Origin: Protaetiibacter intestinalis
GTDB lineage: Bacteria; Actinomycetota; Actinomycetes; Actinomycetales; Microbacteriaceae
Reading direction: 5' to 3'
Assembly: GCF_003627075.1 (NCBI RefSeq)
Contig: NZ_CP032630.1
Span: 1,860,001-1,924,000 of the forward strand
DNA: 64,000 bases
Every line of letters starts with the position of its first letter. Position 1 is the stretch's first letter. Below are positions 1 to 8,261 of the stretch, piece after piece. The notes beneath the pieces are model-generated. The model made no database searches and was not told where the DNA came from. It worked only from the letters and a program-made list of their open reading frames with translations. A program made the position numbers and the translations under genes.

Positions 1-623
1 TCACGATCACCACGCCGCAAGACCACGCGGAGCCCCCACCGGACCACACCGTTGACGAGCGCGGGGCTGACGAGGGTGACGAGCAGGAGCGCGGTGCCGA
101 TCAGCGGATACAGCCAGGGAAGCGGCACTGCGATGCGTGACAGGGCCAGACTCAGAGTGATGCCGCCGGTGGCGAGGCCGACGGCGGCCGCGATAGGCCC
201 CGCCAGTCCGGTCGCGACTCTTCCGAAGCCGCGTCGCGCTCCGAGGACGATCTGGTAGAGGAAGGCCCAGAAACCGCCGGGGATGAACTTCGCGAGCTGG
301 CCTACGAGGTACACCACCAGCGCGGAGACCACGGTCGATGGCTGACCGAGGGCGCCGAGCACGCCGCGCCAGACGAAGGCGCTCGCCACAACACCTGCCA
401 TGGCGGACAACGTCGCGGCGACGAGCGACCACGGCGAGATCGTCGCGAAGGTGGCAGCCACCGTGTCCCAGTCCCGCTGCAGCCAGAGTGCCAGTGCCAA
501 TGCCAGTGCCAGCACGATCGCTGACTGAAGGACGACGGCTCCGATGCGCCGCAGCCGTTCGCGCCGCGCAGCCGCACCCGGCTCCACGGCAGGCGACGTC
601 TCGTCATCGGCCGGAGGCGTCAT
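1..623 (-). CDS. Partial flippase-like membrane protein (UPF0104 / LPG-synthase TM family)
   Basis: The frame opens at ATG 623 and runs leftwards off the window edge without a stop, so only about 207 residues are visible. A charged tail of about 25 residues is followed by hydrophobic helices, the first almost pure Leu-Ala and encoded by near-perfect TGCCAG repeats around 484-512. A segment near residues 108-117 ([10 protein letters not shown]) resembles the K-x-x-P-G-G box of the UPF0104/lysylphosphatidylglycerol-synthase transmembrane family, whose members are often found in surface-polysaccharide clusters with proposed flippase-like roles. The ATG overlaps the TGA of the upstream epimerase by 4 nt, so the two are probably translationally coupled. 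The full length and C-terminus are unknown. A different multi-spanning transporter cannot be excluded. Confidence 0.6.
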
Positions 624-1555
624 CGGCGGCGGTCCCGATGCCATTTCGCTTGGGACGCCAGGCCGGCGGCGGGTGCGACGCTCGGTGCGTACCCGAACTC
701 AGCGCTCGCCTTGGCGTAGTCGCCGCGCGTCTCGAGCTGGTCGCCGGGTCGCGTGGCGACGAACTCGATCTCGTGCGGTAGCTGGAGGGCATCCGAGATG
801 AGGTCGAGCGAATCGAGCACGCTGATCGACTTGGATCCGCTGATGTTGTAGACCTCGCCCGCACGTGCATGCTCGAGCGCGTTGGCCGTCCCTGCGGCGC
901 AGTCGGTCACATAGGTGTTGGTGCGCGTCTGCTGCCCGTCGCCGTGCACGCGGATGGGTCGCTGATCGAGCACCGCTTCGATGAATTTGTGGTAGCCCAT
1001 GTCGGGACGCTGGCGCGGACCGTAGACCGAGAAGTAGCGCAGGACCGTCGCCGGGAATCCGAAGTTCGAATAGTGCGCGAGGACGAGCTTCTCGGCTGCG
1101 AGCTTCGAGACGCCATAGGGGGAGACCGGGTCGGTCTTCTGGGTCTCGTCGCCGACGGCATGCAGCCCGTACACCGACGATGTGGAGATCTGCACGAAGC
1201 GCTCCACACCGACAACCGACGAAGCCGAGATCAGTCGATCGAGCGCGAGCACATTGCAGTCGAGGTAGAGGCGCAGGTCTTCCCACGAGCGGATGAGCCC
1301 CGGCATCCCGGCCTCATTGACCACATGAGTGACGCCGTCCAGTGCGGGTGAGAGATCGTCGGTGCGCAGATCGAGCTCGAAGGCGGTGACTCGGGGGTGT
1401 TCCGCGAAGCTGCGCCATGTCTGCCGCTTGACGTCCGAAGGATACGATTCGTCGAGGAAACAGTCGAGCGCAACGACCTCGTGCCCGCGGTCGAGAAGCT
1501 CCTCGACCAGGTGGCTCCCGATGAATCCCGCCGCTCCGGTGACGAGTGCTTTCAT
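620..1555 (-). CDS. NAD-dependent sugar-nucleotide epimerase/dehydratase (extended SDR)
   Basis: This 311-residue extended short-chain dehydrogenase starts directly with a Rossmann motif ([12 protein letters not shown], residues 4-15), so the ATG at 1555 is preferred over upstream codons in the same frame. The catalytic Ser and Tyr-x-x-x-Lys are visible (STSSVYG, then SPYGVSK). A Tyr-x-x-Asp near the C-terminal third fits the substrate-binding region of UDP-sugar epimerases. The family epimerises, dehydrates or decarboxylates nucleotide sugars in the cytoplasm. The A-G-M-P-G-x-x-x-S-W stretch recalls UDP-glucuronate or UDP-GlcNAc epimerase-like members, but the exact substrate cannot be read. 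It lies in an operon with 4-nt overlaps on both sides (ATGA), with a membrane protein upstream and a flippase-like protein downstream. It probably supplies a sugar nucleotide for the local polysaccharide. Confidence 0.85.
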
Positions 1556-3015
1556 GACGTCGGATCCTTTCGGGTGCGGATGCGATGCCAGACGCGTCGC
1601 TCGAGGGGGCTCACGGCAATAGCGATGACCACGAGGCCGATGACCTGGAAGGTCATCATGTAGCGGGTCTCGAAGTGGGTCAGCCAGATCATCGCCAGAT
1701 GAGCGCCCGCGAGCATGAGCAGCAGGAATGGGCCGCTCCGACCTCGAATCGAGTCGATCGCGAGGATGACGATCGCTGCGAGGAAGGTGAGCAGACTGAG
1801 CGCACCGAACGGCACCGAGGTCCACGAGGAGACGGGGTCGCCCGGTACCGCGAACCATGCTTCGACAGTCGTCGCGGATCGCATCGCGATGAATGGTCCT
1901 GGATGGGTGATCGCGGTGGTCAGCGCGTACCGCTGGAAGGTGCTGAACGTAGTGGGCCCATTCCCGTCATACGGCGAGCCGTCGGCCTTCCCGACCTCGA
2001 CCCTCTCCAACTCGGCGCATTGAGCGCGGTCGATGTCACACGCCCAGTTGGCCTCACCATCGATCAGGAAGCGGGCGTTGTACGATTCCAGTCGCTCGTC
2101 GTCCATCCACAACTGCGCCCACTGGTAGTCGCCGCTCGACCAGGAGTAGCTTCCCGGGTGCACGTAGGTTCCGAGCGCGATCGTCCAGGAGGAGGTGACC
2201 AACCCGAACCCCACCAGGAAGACACCCCATTGAGTGAGATGGCGAAGCGGCGCGGGTGCGTCGGGCGTTCGACGCCGTGTCGTCCGGACGATCGTGCGGA
2301 TCAGTAGGTAGACGCCCAGCGCCGCGAGTGCGGCGAGGGCCGCGAACAGCCACGTGACGCGGAGGAGGCACAGGAGTCCGAGCAGGAGGCCCAGGCCGCC
2401 GAAGTAACGGAGACGTCGCCCCCGCCGGATTCCCGCGAACTCCGGCTGCGACGTCAGGTAGATCCCGAGCGCGAGAATCGCCGTGAGGCCTGCGGAGATT
2501 CCGTCGCTCGAGATGGCTCCGTTGTGGATCGTCCAGCCGGTGAGGAGCGGACTGGCGAGCCAGGCGAGCGAGAATAGCCCGAGGGTGACGAACGCTCGAC
2601 GCCCGATGAGTACGGCGGCGAGCAGTGCGAGTGCTGCGGCCCACACGATACCTGTGATCACGAGCATAGGGACGATCGGCAGGGCGCCGCCATTGACCGA
2701 CATGATCACCCACAGCAGGAACGGCACCCCTGGGGGCCACAGGTTGAGGATCCATCGGTTGCTCGCGTCAACGGTCCCGTCGAGATAGTCGTAGGCGAGC
2801 GTGGTGTAGGAACCCGAGTCGCTGCCGCCCAGGGCCTTGAGAAGCTGAGGAACAGTTGCATCGAGTCCGATCCCGTAGAACCTCGTGTCCCCCAGTGCGG
2901 GGAACGCGATCACGAGGAACACGGCCAAGGCCACGATGAACACCCCGATGGACCAGCTTCGACGTGGAACGAGACGTGTGCGCGCGTTCGTGATGTGTGC
3001 GCTCAGCGATGTCAT
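1552..3015 (-). CDS. Multi-spanning membrane protein, possible GT-C-type glycosyltransferase
   Basis: A 487-residue integral membrane protein with a short cytoplasmic N-terminus, a first helix around residues 22-43, many further helices, and a hydrophilic loop near residues 280-370 containing several Trp and Tyr residues. The architecture (helix, acidic extracytoplasmic loop, helix bundle, large loop, C-terminal helices) resembles polyprenyl-phosphate-dependent GT-C glycosyltransferases or related proteins of polysaccharide loci. I see no diagnostic catalytic motif and do not recognise the family firmly. It is the first gene of a three-gene minus-strand operon, and its stop overlaps the epimerase start by 4 nt. 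ATG 3015 has no obvious Shine-Dalgarno sequence. The 136 bp between this gene and the divergent glycosyltransferase must hold both promoters. Confidence 0.6.
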
Positions 3016-3151
3016 GGGGGTCCGTCGCGATTCCAGAGCCCGAGGGCGGTCGGCGGTGGGCGAGATGGCGCCGGACAGATACCAGCGTGGCCGCGTACAG
3101 CATAACTCACCTCCCTGAATGCTCTAGCCTCGACCCACGAGGAGGAGTGAC

Positions 3152-5281
3152 GTGGCGGAAATCGGCGCGGCAGAGGCAACACAGGCATGCCTCGAAGAAA
3201 TTCGAGAGATGCTCGCTCGCAACTATCCGCGCTTCCGGCGTCGCGATATCCGCGCGATCATGCGCCGGCACGGCTTGACGGACGCCCCCGTCGCGCTCCT
3301 CTTGGGACCCGGCCGCCCCCCGATTCGTCGGCTTGTGCATTTCATGCGCGCTCTCCGCAGAGGGACACGCCCGACGCGGGAGGAACACCCGCTCTTCTCC
3401 GCATCCTTCTATCGCGCAACGAACCCTGATATCGCGTCCGCCGGCATTGATCCGTGGCTCCACTATCAGGTGTTCGGGCGCGCAGAAGGGCGATCCCCGC
3501 ACCCATTCATCGATGTGTCGAGGCTCGCCGGCCAGCTGCCGGACACCCTGACCGCGGTTGTCGTCGATGCCTACCTGATGCGCCGCGAACACTGGCTGTT
3601 GAGCCCGAGCCCCTACATCGAGACCGAACACTTCGCGGCCGCGGGTCCCTGGGACGGCGTCACGCATCCACTCGTCCAAATCGCCGAGCAGTACCCCGCC
3701 GAGCCGTGGGTTCGCGCACGGCTGAGTCTCATCGACCTCGTCGATGCGCGCAGCCCGGAGCGCCACGCACTCGCGGCGCTGATGATGCTCGACCCGCGTC
3801 GAGTACATGCCGGTCGGCTTTCGGTGTGGAGCCGTACAGCGCCGCCGCCGTCAGATAGCCATGGCGCCTTTCGTGTCGTGCCCGGGTTCTTCGCGGGGCT
3901 CGACGGCACCGAGATCGTAGCGATCGGGCGTGAGGTCGTCAGTCGAGACGGCACGGCCGTGCGGAATCGACATGTCGTCGCGATCGCCGACGACGGCGAG
4001 CGCTACACGGCGTCGACGCTCGTCGTCGCGATCGGAGAGCTTGACCATCGAGCGCTGGGTGCGCTCGCTTCGCGCCTCGATGGGGGCGATATCGTCGCCC
4101 CCGTGGATGTGCAACAGGAGCGCGCGTTGAACATAGCGGGCGTCCGCACGCTTCCGTTCGGGCGCCAGGCCATCGTCGAGGCCCGACACCTCGAGCTGTG
4201 TGGCGAGGCGCAGCCGGTTCAGATCGAGGCCGCGGCCGCTCTTACTCGCGGCGGCTTCACCCCACCGAAGGTGCGCACGAGCGGCGTGATCGCGGCGCAC
4301 AACCAGTTGAGATGGATCGAGACGGCCATTCGCAGCCTGGCGGCCGAGGCTGACGAGGTCGTCGTCGTCGACGACGGTTCGACGGATGGGACGGCCGAGC
4401 TCCTGGAAACCCTCGTGCGTGAGGAAGGCTTCACCCTCATCCGCAATACGGTCGCGCGGGGGGTGTCGGAGGCATATGCGGTCGCAGTAGAAGCCTCCAG
4501 CGGCGAGATCCTGCTGATCCAGGGTGGCGACGACCGCACGTTGCCTGGTCGTGCGGCGGCATCGATCGCTGCGCTCTCCGACCCGTCGGTCTCGCTCGTG
4601 CACAGCGACCCGGTCGTCATCGACGCGGACGGCAATGTCCTCCCGCACGGCGCGGCAGGTGAGTTCCAGGAACCACATGTCTCTGATGTCCTCCGGTATC
4701 TGGTCGAGACCGGGAACTTCATCTGTGCGCCGTCCGTCGCGATCCGGCGTGAGGACTACCTCGCCCACGGGGGATTCCCGGCGGGGATCGCGCTGTTGCA
4801 GGATTACGCTCTCTGGATCGAGCTCGCGCGAGTCGGACGATTCGACCGTCTGGACGCCCCCGTGGTCGAATACCGGAAGCACGGGGGGAACCTGTCGCGG
4901 GAATACACGGGGATCGACACCGCTCGCCGCCGGCGTCACGCGGTCGAGCTGAGCTGGGTGCGCGAGAGATTCATCCAGGCCGCCGATCGCCGTGATCTGG
5001 ATCGCCTCGGCGCTCCGGCCGCGGCGAACGGACAACTGCTTGCGCGAGACGATCGCGCCCTCCTGCTGAGCTTCGCGCTGGGCGACCAGGGCGTGTTCCG
5101 TCGAGCAGTCGACGACTTGCTCACACGGGTCGCGAAGGACGGAGTCGAGGTGCTAGACACGCTCGGCATCGCGCCGGGCGACGTCGCGGAACTCATCTAT
5201 CGTGCGGACCCCGAGAATCTCGCGGCCCTCGGACGCAGCGCGGCGGTGCTGCGCGCGCTCGGCGATTCGGCATCGGGCTGA
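3152..5281 (+). CDS. Large GT2 glycosyltransferase with N-terminal NPD-type repeat module
   Basis: A 709-residue protein starting at GTG 3152 behind GGAGGAG (3141-3147). A family-2 glycosyltransferase domain lies at about residues 375-600: it begins with V-I-A-A-H-N, contains V-V-V-D-D-G-S-T-D-G near 404 and continues with a G-G-D-D segment that could bind the nucleotide-sugar metal. The N-terminal part carries the F-Y-x-x-N-P-D-I ... H-Y-x-x-x-G-x-x-E-G-R motif (residues about 86-115), a repeat I know from capsular and rhamnan glycosyltransferases. The C-terminal 100 residues are helical and unassigned. It is transcribed alone, divergent from the membrane-protein operon and convergent with the GT61 gene 15 bp downstream. 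A TAGCCT hexamer at 3125-3130 could be its -10. It probably adds a sugar to a lipid-linked intermediate on the inner membrane face. Confidence 0.8.
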   Translation: MAEIGAAEATQACLEEIREMLARNYPRFRRRDIRAIMRRHGLTDAPVALLLGPGRPPIRRLVHFMRALRRGTRPTREEHPLFSASFYRATNPDIASAGIDPWLHYQVFGRAEGRSPHPFIDVSRLAGQLPDTLTAVVVDAYLMRREHWLLSPSPYIETEHFAAAGPWDGVTHPLVQIAEQYPAEPWVRARLSLIDLVDARSPERHALAALMMLDPRRVHAGRLSVWSRTAPPPSDSHGAFRVVPGFFAGLDGTEIVAIGREVVSRDGTAVRNRHVVAIADDGERYTASTLVVAIGELDHRALGALASRLDGGDIVAPVDVQQERALNIAGVRTLPFGRQAIVEARHLELCGEAQPVQIEAAAALTRGGFTPPKVRTSGVIAAHNQLRWIETAIRSLAAEADEVVVVDDGSTDGTAELLETLVREEGFTLIRNTVARGVSEAYAVAVEASSGEILLIQGGDDRTLPGRAAASIAALSDPSVSLVHSDPVVIDADGNVLPHGAAGEFQEPHVSDVLRYLVETGNFICAPSVAIRREDYLAHGGFPAGIALLQDYALWIELARVGRFDRLDAPVVEYRKHGGNLSREYTGIDTARRRRHAVELSWVRERFIQAADRRDLDRLGAPAAANGQLLARDDRALLLSFALGDQGVFRRAVDDLLTRVAKDGVEVLDTLGIAPGDVAELIYRADPENLAALGRSAAVLRALGDSASG

Positions 5282-5296
5282 AGCGTCGGCCGGCAG

Positions 5297-7078
5297 TCAG
5301 AGGAAGTTTCGGAGCGCCAGGTCGAACTCGTTCGTCGGCACCGAGAAGTCGGCATGGATCCAATGGTTCCGGTCGGGAAGCTCCGACAGCCGCGCCGCGC
5401 TCGATCCGAGCAGATACTCGAACGAGCACCCGGCGATCGAAGCGAGCACCGCAGGGAGGACGAAATCGGCGAGCTGTCGTGAGGTCAGTGCGAGGATGCG
5501 CGAACCCGGTCTCATGAAGAGATAGTTCGCCATGACGGCTCCGCTCGCTCCCACCAGCACCTCAGCGTCCGCGAAGAGCTTCCGCTGTTCGAAGTAGTCG
5601 AGTCCGCTCGGATCCACCACCTCAAGTCCATGGCGTCGGGCGATTCGGGCGAGCAAGTGCTCGTTGGTGATCCCGCGGTGCCGTGAACGGCGAGTGACGA
5701 AGATCTGGCGGCCGGCATGATTTCGAGCGGTATCCACCCCCCACTGGCGCCGCAGCTCGTCCAACGGAGCCCGGTTGGCGCGTATCCCGTCCGCCCAGGG
5801 GATCTTGGTGGTGTCGAGCACCTCTACCGGGGGCGCAGCCACGTGGAGTCTGCTGACAGCTTGCGCGACATCGGGATCGATGAACACCAACGGGCGATCG
5901 CTCACGTCTCGAAGGGCCTGGATGCCGGTCGGCGGCACCCGAGGCGTCACCAACAGGGGGACATTGGAGCGCACAGTTTCCGGAATCCCCACTACGCGCG
6001 GCAGGTACTCCACCATCCAGTGGAACCAGTTCGCATCGGACCTGCCGGCGAGCAGAATCGCCTCGTCGATCGGATCCCCGGTCGAGGCAGCCCGCCGCAG
6101 GAGCACACCTTCCGGATGCTGGGAGCTCCCGAACGTCGTCGTGTACTGACCGGCGACGAAGTCGCGCGCCGGATCGGCGGCGCCCTCATAGCAGATGAAG
6201 CGATCGCCCGAGGTGACTGTGCCGCCGTCCTGAATCAGTGCGTCATCAACCGTCAGCCATCCCGGATCGGGTGCGGGGAGCACCTGCTCCCTCTCGATTG
6301 CGGTGGCGCGGGATCCCGATACCTGCAGGTCGACCGCCTTCACCGGCACGATGCCGGAGCCTCCCGCCACCGGCCTGTCCACTCTCAACGCCGTGAGATC
6401 TGATGCGAACTCGGTGGAGAGTCCTTCGGCGGCGAGCCGGTAGCGGTCGGCCCAGCGGTCGTTCGTAGGGAACGTGGCGAGCGCTGCGGCCATCTGTTCT
6501 CTCAACCCATCCGAGCTGGGCGAGTCCACGAAGTCCCAGAGGAGCGCCGGGGACTCCTGAACGAGGGCGTCCAGCCACAACGCCGGGGACGATTCGGAGG
6601 GAACCGGCATGGATTGGATGGCGTCCAGGTAACCGAGGAGGTTCGGGGCCGGCTCGATGGTCCCGCCGATGCTGAGCAGTTGACGCCGCGCGAGGTCGTT
6701 CGAGGCAGGCAACGGCGAGTCCTGTTCCCGGTGCGAGACGAAGAACCGGAAGTCTGGACCGACGATGGGTCCTTCGGCGGTCACTCTCAGCCCGAAGCGC
6801 TGGAGCGCCCCGCGCACGCCGAGTTCCTTGCGGCGCGGGTGTCCGACCGCCACGGCGTAGCCTGAGTTCGCCGCCAGCAGGCGGGAGCGGTCGACACGGA
6901 ACGGGCGCGAAACCCAGCCCGTGTAGACGACACGTCGCCTCGAGGGCGGCTTGCTGCCGGACCCGAGGCCCTCGATCAGCCGGCGGATCTGGTCGAGGTG
7001 GTCGACTTGATGATCGCGCCTGAAGGCGATCGCGAGATCGGCGACGCGGTCGGCAAAGCTGCGATAGCCCGTGCTCAT
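5297..7078 (-). CDS. GT61 (DUF563) glycosyltransferase
   Basis: This 593-residue protein carries a C-terminal GT61/DUF563 domain (about residues 310-590), recognisable from the segment around W-M-V-E-Y-L-P-R, a V-T-R-R-S-R-H-R-G-I-T-N-E motif, and G-A-S-G-A-V-M-A-N near the end, the pattern of capsular polysaccharide glycosyltransferases. The N-terminal 300 residues are less conserved; residues 50-150 include a positively charged stretch and no clear membrane helix. It should act on cytoplasmic sugar nucleotides. The start codon overlaps the stop of the preceding acyltransferase (ATGA, 7075-7078), so the two form an operon and may act on related sugars. The neighbouring minus-strand gene is an N-acyltransferase of an amino-sugar pathway, so transfer of an acylated amino sugar is a reasonable but unproven guess. 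Confidence 0.8.
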   Translation of the reverse strand: MSTGYRSFADRVADLAIAFRRDHQVDHLDQIRRLIEGLGSGSKPPSRRRVVYTGWVSRPFRVDRSRLLAANSGYAVAVGHPRRKELGVRGALQRFGLRVTAEGPIVGPDFRFFVSHREQDSPLPASNDLARRQLLSIGGTIEPAPNLLGYLDAIQSMPVPSESSPALWLDALVQESPALLWDFVDSPSSDGLREQMAAALATFPTNDRWADRYRLAAEGLSTEFASDLTALRVDRPVAGGSGIVPVKAVDLQVSGSRATAIEREQVLPAPDPGWLTVDDALIQDGGTVTSGDRFICYEGAADPARDFVAGQYTTTFGSSQHPEGVLLRRAASTGDPIDEAILLAGRSDANWFHWMVEYLPRVVGIPETVRSNVPLLVTPRVPPTGIQALRDVSDRPLVFIDPDVAQAVSRLHVAAPPVEVLDTTKIPWADGIRANRAPLDELRRQWGVDTARNHAGRQIFVTRRSRHRGITNEHLLARIARRHGLEVVDPSGLDYFEQRKLFADAEVLVGASGAVMANYLFMRPGSRILALTSRQLADFVLPAVLASIAGCSFEYLLGSSAARLSELPDRNHWIHADFSVPTNEFDLALRNFL

Positions 7079-7668
7079 CCGAGTTCTGCACCGAGCGGGG
7101 TGAGTATCCCGTCGGTCTCGCGATAGCGATCACCAGTCGCTGCGTCGACGAGGTCGCCGTCCTCCGGCAGAAGCGGACGTCCGCTTCGGCCCACCCATCC
7201 GATCCGACTGGCCGGAACACCGGCGACTAGCGCGTGTGCAGGAACGTCCTTGACGACGACCGCGCCCGCCGCGACGGTCGCCCACGCGCCGATCGAAAGG
7301 GGCGCTACGCAGACGGCGCCAGCGCCGATCGACGCGCCATATTCGACCCGCACACCGACGGGAATCCAGTCGGCTGCCGACTTGAGGGTGCCGGCGGGCG
7401 TGACCGCGCGCGGATACTCGTCGTTGGTGAACACCACTCGTGGTCCGATGAAGACGGCGTCAGCAACGACGGCAGGCTCGTAGATGTAGGCGCCATTCTG
7501 GATCTTGCAGTCGGCGCCGATGCGAACGTCGGGACCGACATACGCGTCTCGTCCGATACTCGTTTTCGCGCCGATATGCACACCTTCACGGATGTGGGTG
7601 TGGCCCCACACCGTAACGCTGTCGTCGAGGATGGCCGCTGGGTGGACGTCGGCTGTGGGGTCGATCAC
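7075..7668 (-). CDS. Left-handed beta-helix N-acetyltransferase, WbpD/WlbB-like
   Basis: A 197-residue hexapeptide-repeat acyltransferase. Repeats of the [LIV]-G-x-x-x-x type run through residues 10-160, with the K-I-Q-N-G-A-Y-I-Y and G-P-x-x-V-F-T-N-D segments typical of sugar 3-N-acetyltransferases (WbpD, WlbB, QdtC, FdtC). The tail, A-G-V-P-A-x-x-I-G-W-x-x-x-x-G followed by L-L-P-E-D-G, looks closest in my memory to WbpD-type enzymes that acetylate the 3-amino group of UDP-GlcNAc3NA. It needs acetyl-CoA and an aminated sugar nucleotide; the DegT aminotransferase at 18.8-19.9 kb could supply the amine. Start is GTG 7668, six nt after a TAGAAT hexamer, so the mRNA is probably leaderless. It is divergent from the ketoisomerase gene, which leaves QdtC/FdtC as an alternative identity. 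Confidence 0.75.
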   Translation of the reverse strand: MIDPTADVHPAAILDDSVTVWGHTHIREGVHIGAKTSIGRDAYVGPDVRIGADCKIQNGAYIYEPAVVADAVFIGPRVVFTNDEYPRAVTPAGTLKSAADWIPVGVRVEYGASIGAGAVCVAPLSIGAWATVAAGAVVVKDVPAHALVAGVPASRIGWVGRSGRPLLPEDGDLVDAATGDRYRETDGILTPLGAELG

Positions 7669-7674
7669 TGTCGA

Positions 7675-7680
7675 ATTCTA
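7675..7680 (-). promoter_or_regulatory. -10 element of leaderless acyltransferase promoter
   Basis: TAGAAT on the minus strand followed by exactly 6 nt and then GTG 7668. The spacing places transcription start on the start codon. No clear -35 is visible. Confidence 0.55.
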
Positions 7681-7718
7681 CGCGCCCGCTTATCCGGGGA
7701 CCCTCAGCCCTGCTGGGG

Positions 7719-7724
7719 TAGTGT
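7719..7724 (+). promoter_or_regulatory. -10 element of leaderless ketoisomerase promoter
   Basis: TAGTGT followed by 6 nt and GTG 7731. It mirrors the divergent element at 7675-7680, so two leaderless promoters share 62 bp. Confidence 0.5.
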
Positions 7725-7730
7725 CGACGG

Positions 7731-8144
7731 GTGGAAAACTGGACGCTCCCTGCCGTGATCCCGGTTCCGGCGATGCGCGATGATCTCGGAGCTCTCGGTG
7801 TCGTCGAAAAAGACAGCCCCTTTCCGTTCCCCATCAAGCGCGTGTACTTCTTGTACGACGTTCCGGCGGATGCGGTGCGCGGTTCGCACGCGCACAAGGC
7901 GCTCCACCAGCTGATCATCCCGATCGCGGGCAGCTTCCGCGTTGCGCTCGACGATGGTCGCACGCGCTCCGACTTCCTCCTCTCGAGCCCCGACCAGGGC
8001 TTGACCGTGCCGCCCGGGTACTGGCGGACTCTGCACGACTTCACTGCCGGTTCCGCCGCCCTCGTGCTGGCCTCGGAGGAGTACGACCCGACCGACTACA
8101 TCCGCGACTACGACGCGTTCGTGGCGTGGGCCAGCCGTGGCTGA
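7731..8144 (+). CDS. dTDP-4-keto-6-deoxyhexose 3,4-ketoisomerase (FdtA/QdtA family)
   Basis: A 137-residue single-domain cupin. The motif R-G-x-H-A-H-K (about residues 47-53) and the later P-P-G-Y-W-R-T-L-H segment are hallmarks of FdtA/QdtA/WxcM-like ketoisomerases, which move the keto group of dTDP-4-keto-6-deoxyglucose from C4 to C3 so that a DegT aminotransferase can act at C3. The length matches the family. Translation starts at GTG 7731 and appears leaderless. Downstream lies a large glycosyltransferase in the same orientation after 117 bp. The dTDP-glucose synthase and dehydratase (RmlA/RmlB) that would supply its substrate are not in the window. Its neighbour on the other strand is an N-acetyltransferase, the usual third enzyme of the Qui3NAc/Fuc3NAc route. 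Confidence 0.85.
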   Translation: MENWTLPAVIPVPAMRDDLGALGVVEKDSPFPFPIKRVYFLYDVPADAVRGSHAHKALHQLIIPIAGSFRVALDDGRTRSDFLLSSPDQGLTVPPGYWRTLHDFTAGSAALVLASEEYDPTDYIRDYDAFVAWASRG

Positions 8145-8261
8145 CGTCTTGTCGGCGCCGCACGAGCCGATCCTTCCCGCCTGACGGCGGACGCCCAGTT
8201 CGGGCAGACCTAGCGTTGCTAGGCTTTCGCACGCCTCCACCCCAGCCAGGAAGAGAGCAGA

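Noticed and set aside
1069..1080. GTTCGAA sequence resembling a tRNA T-loop
   Set aside because: It lies inside the epimerase gene and no acceptor or anticodon arms can be formed; no tRNA was found elsewhere.
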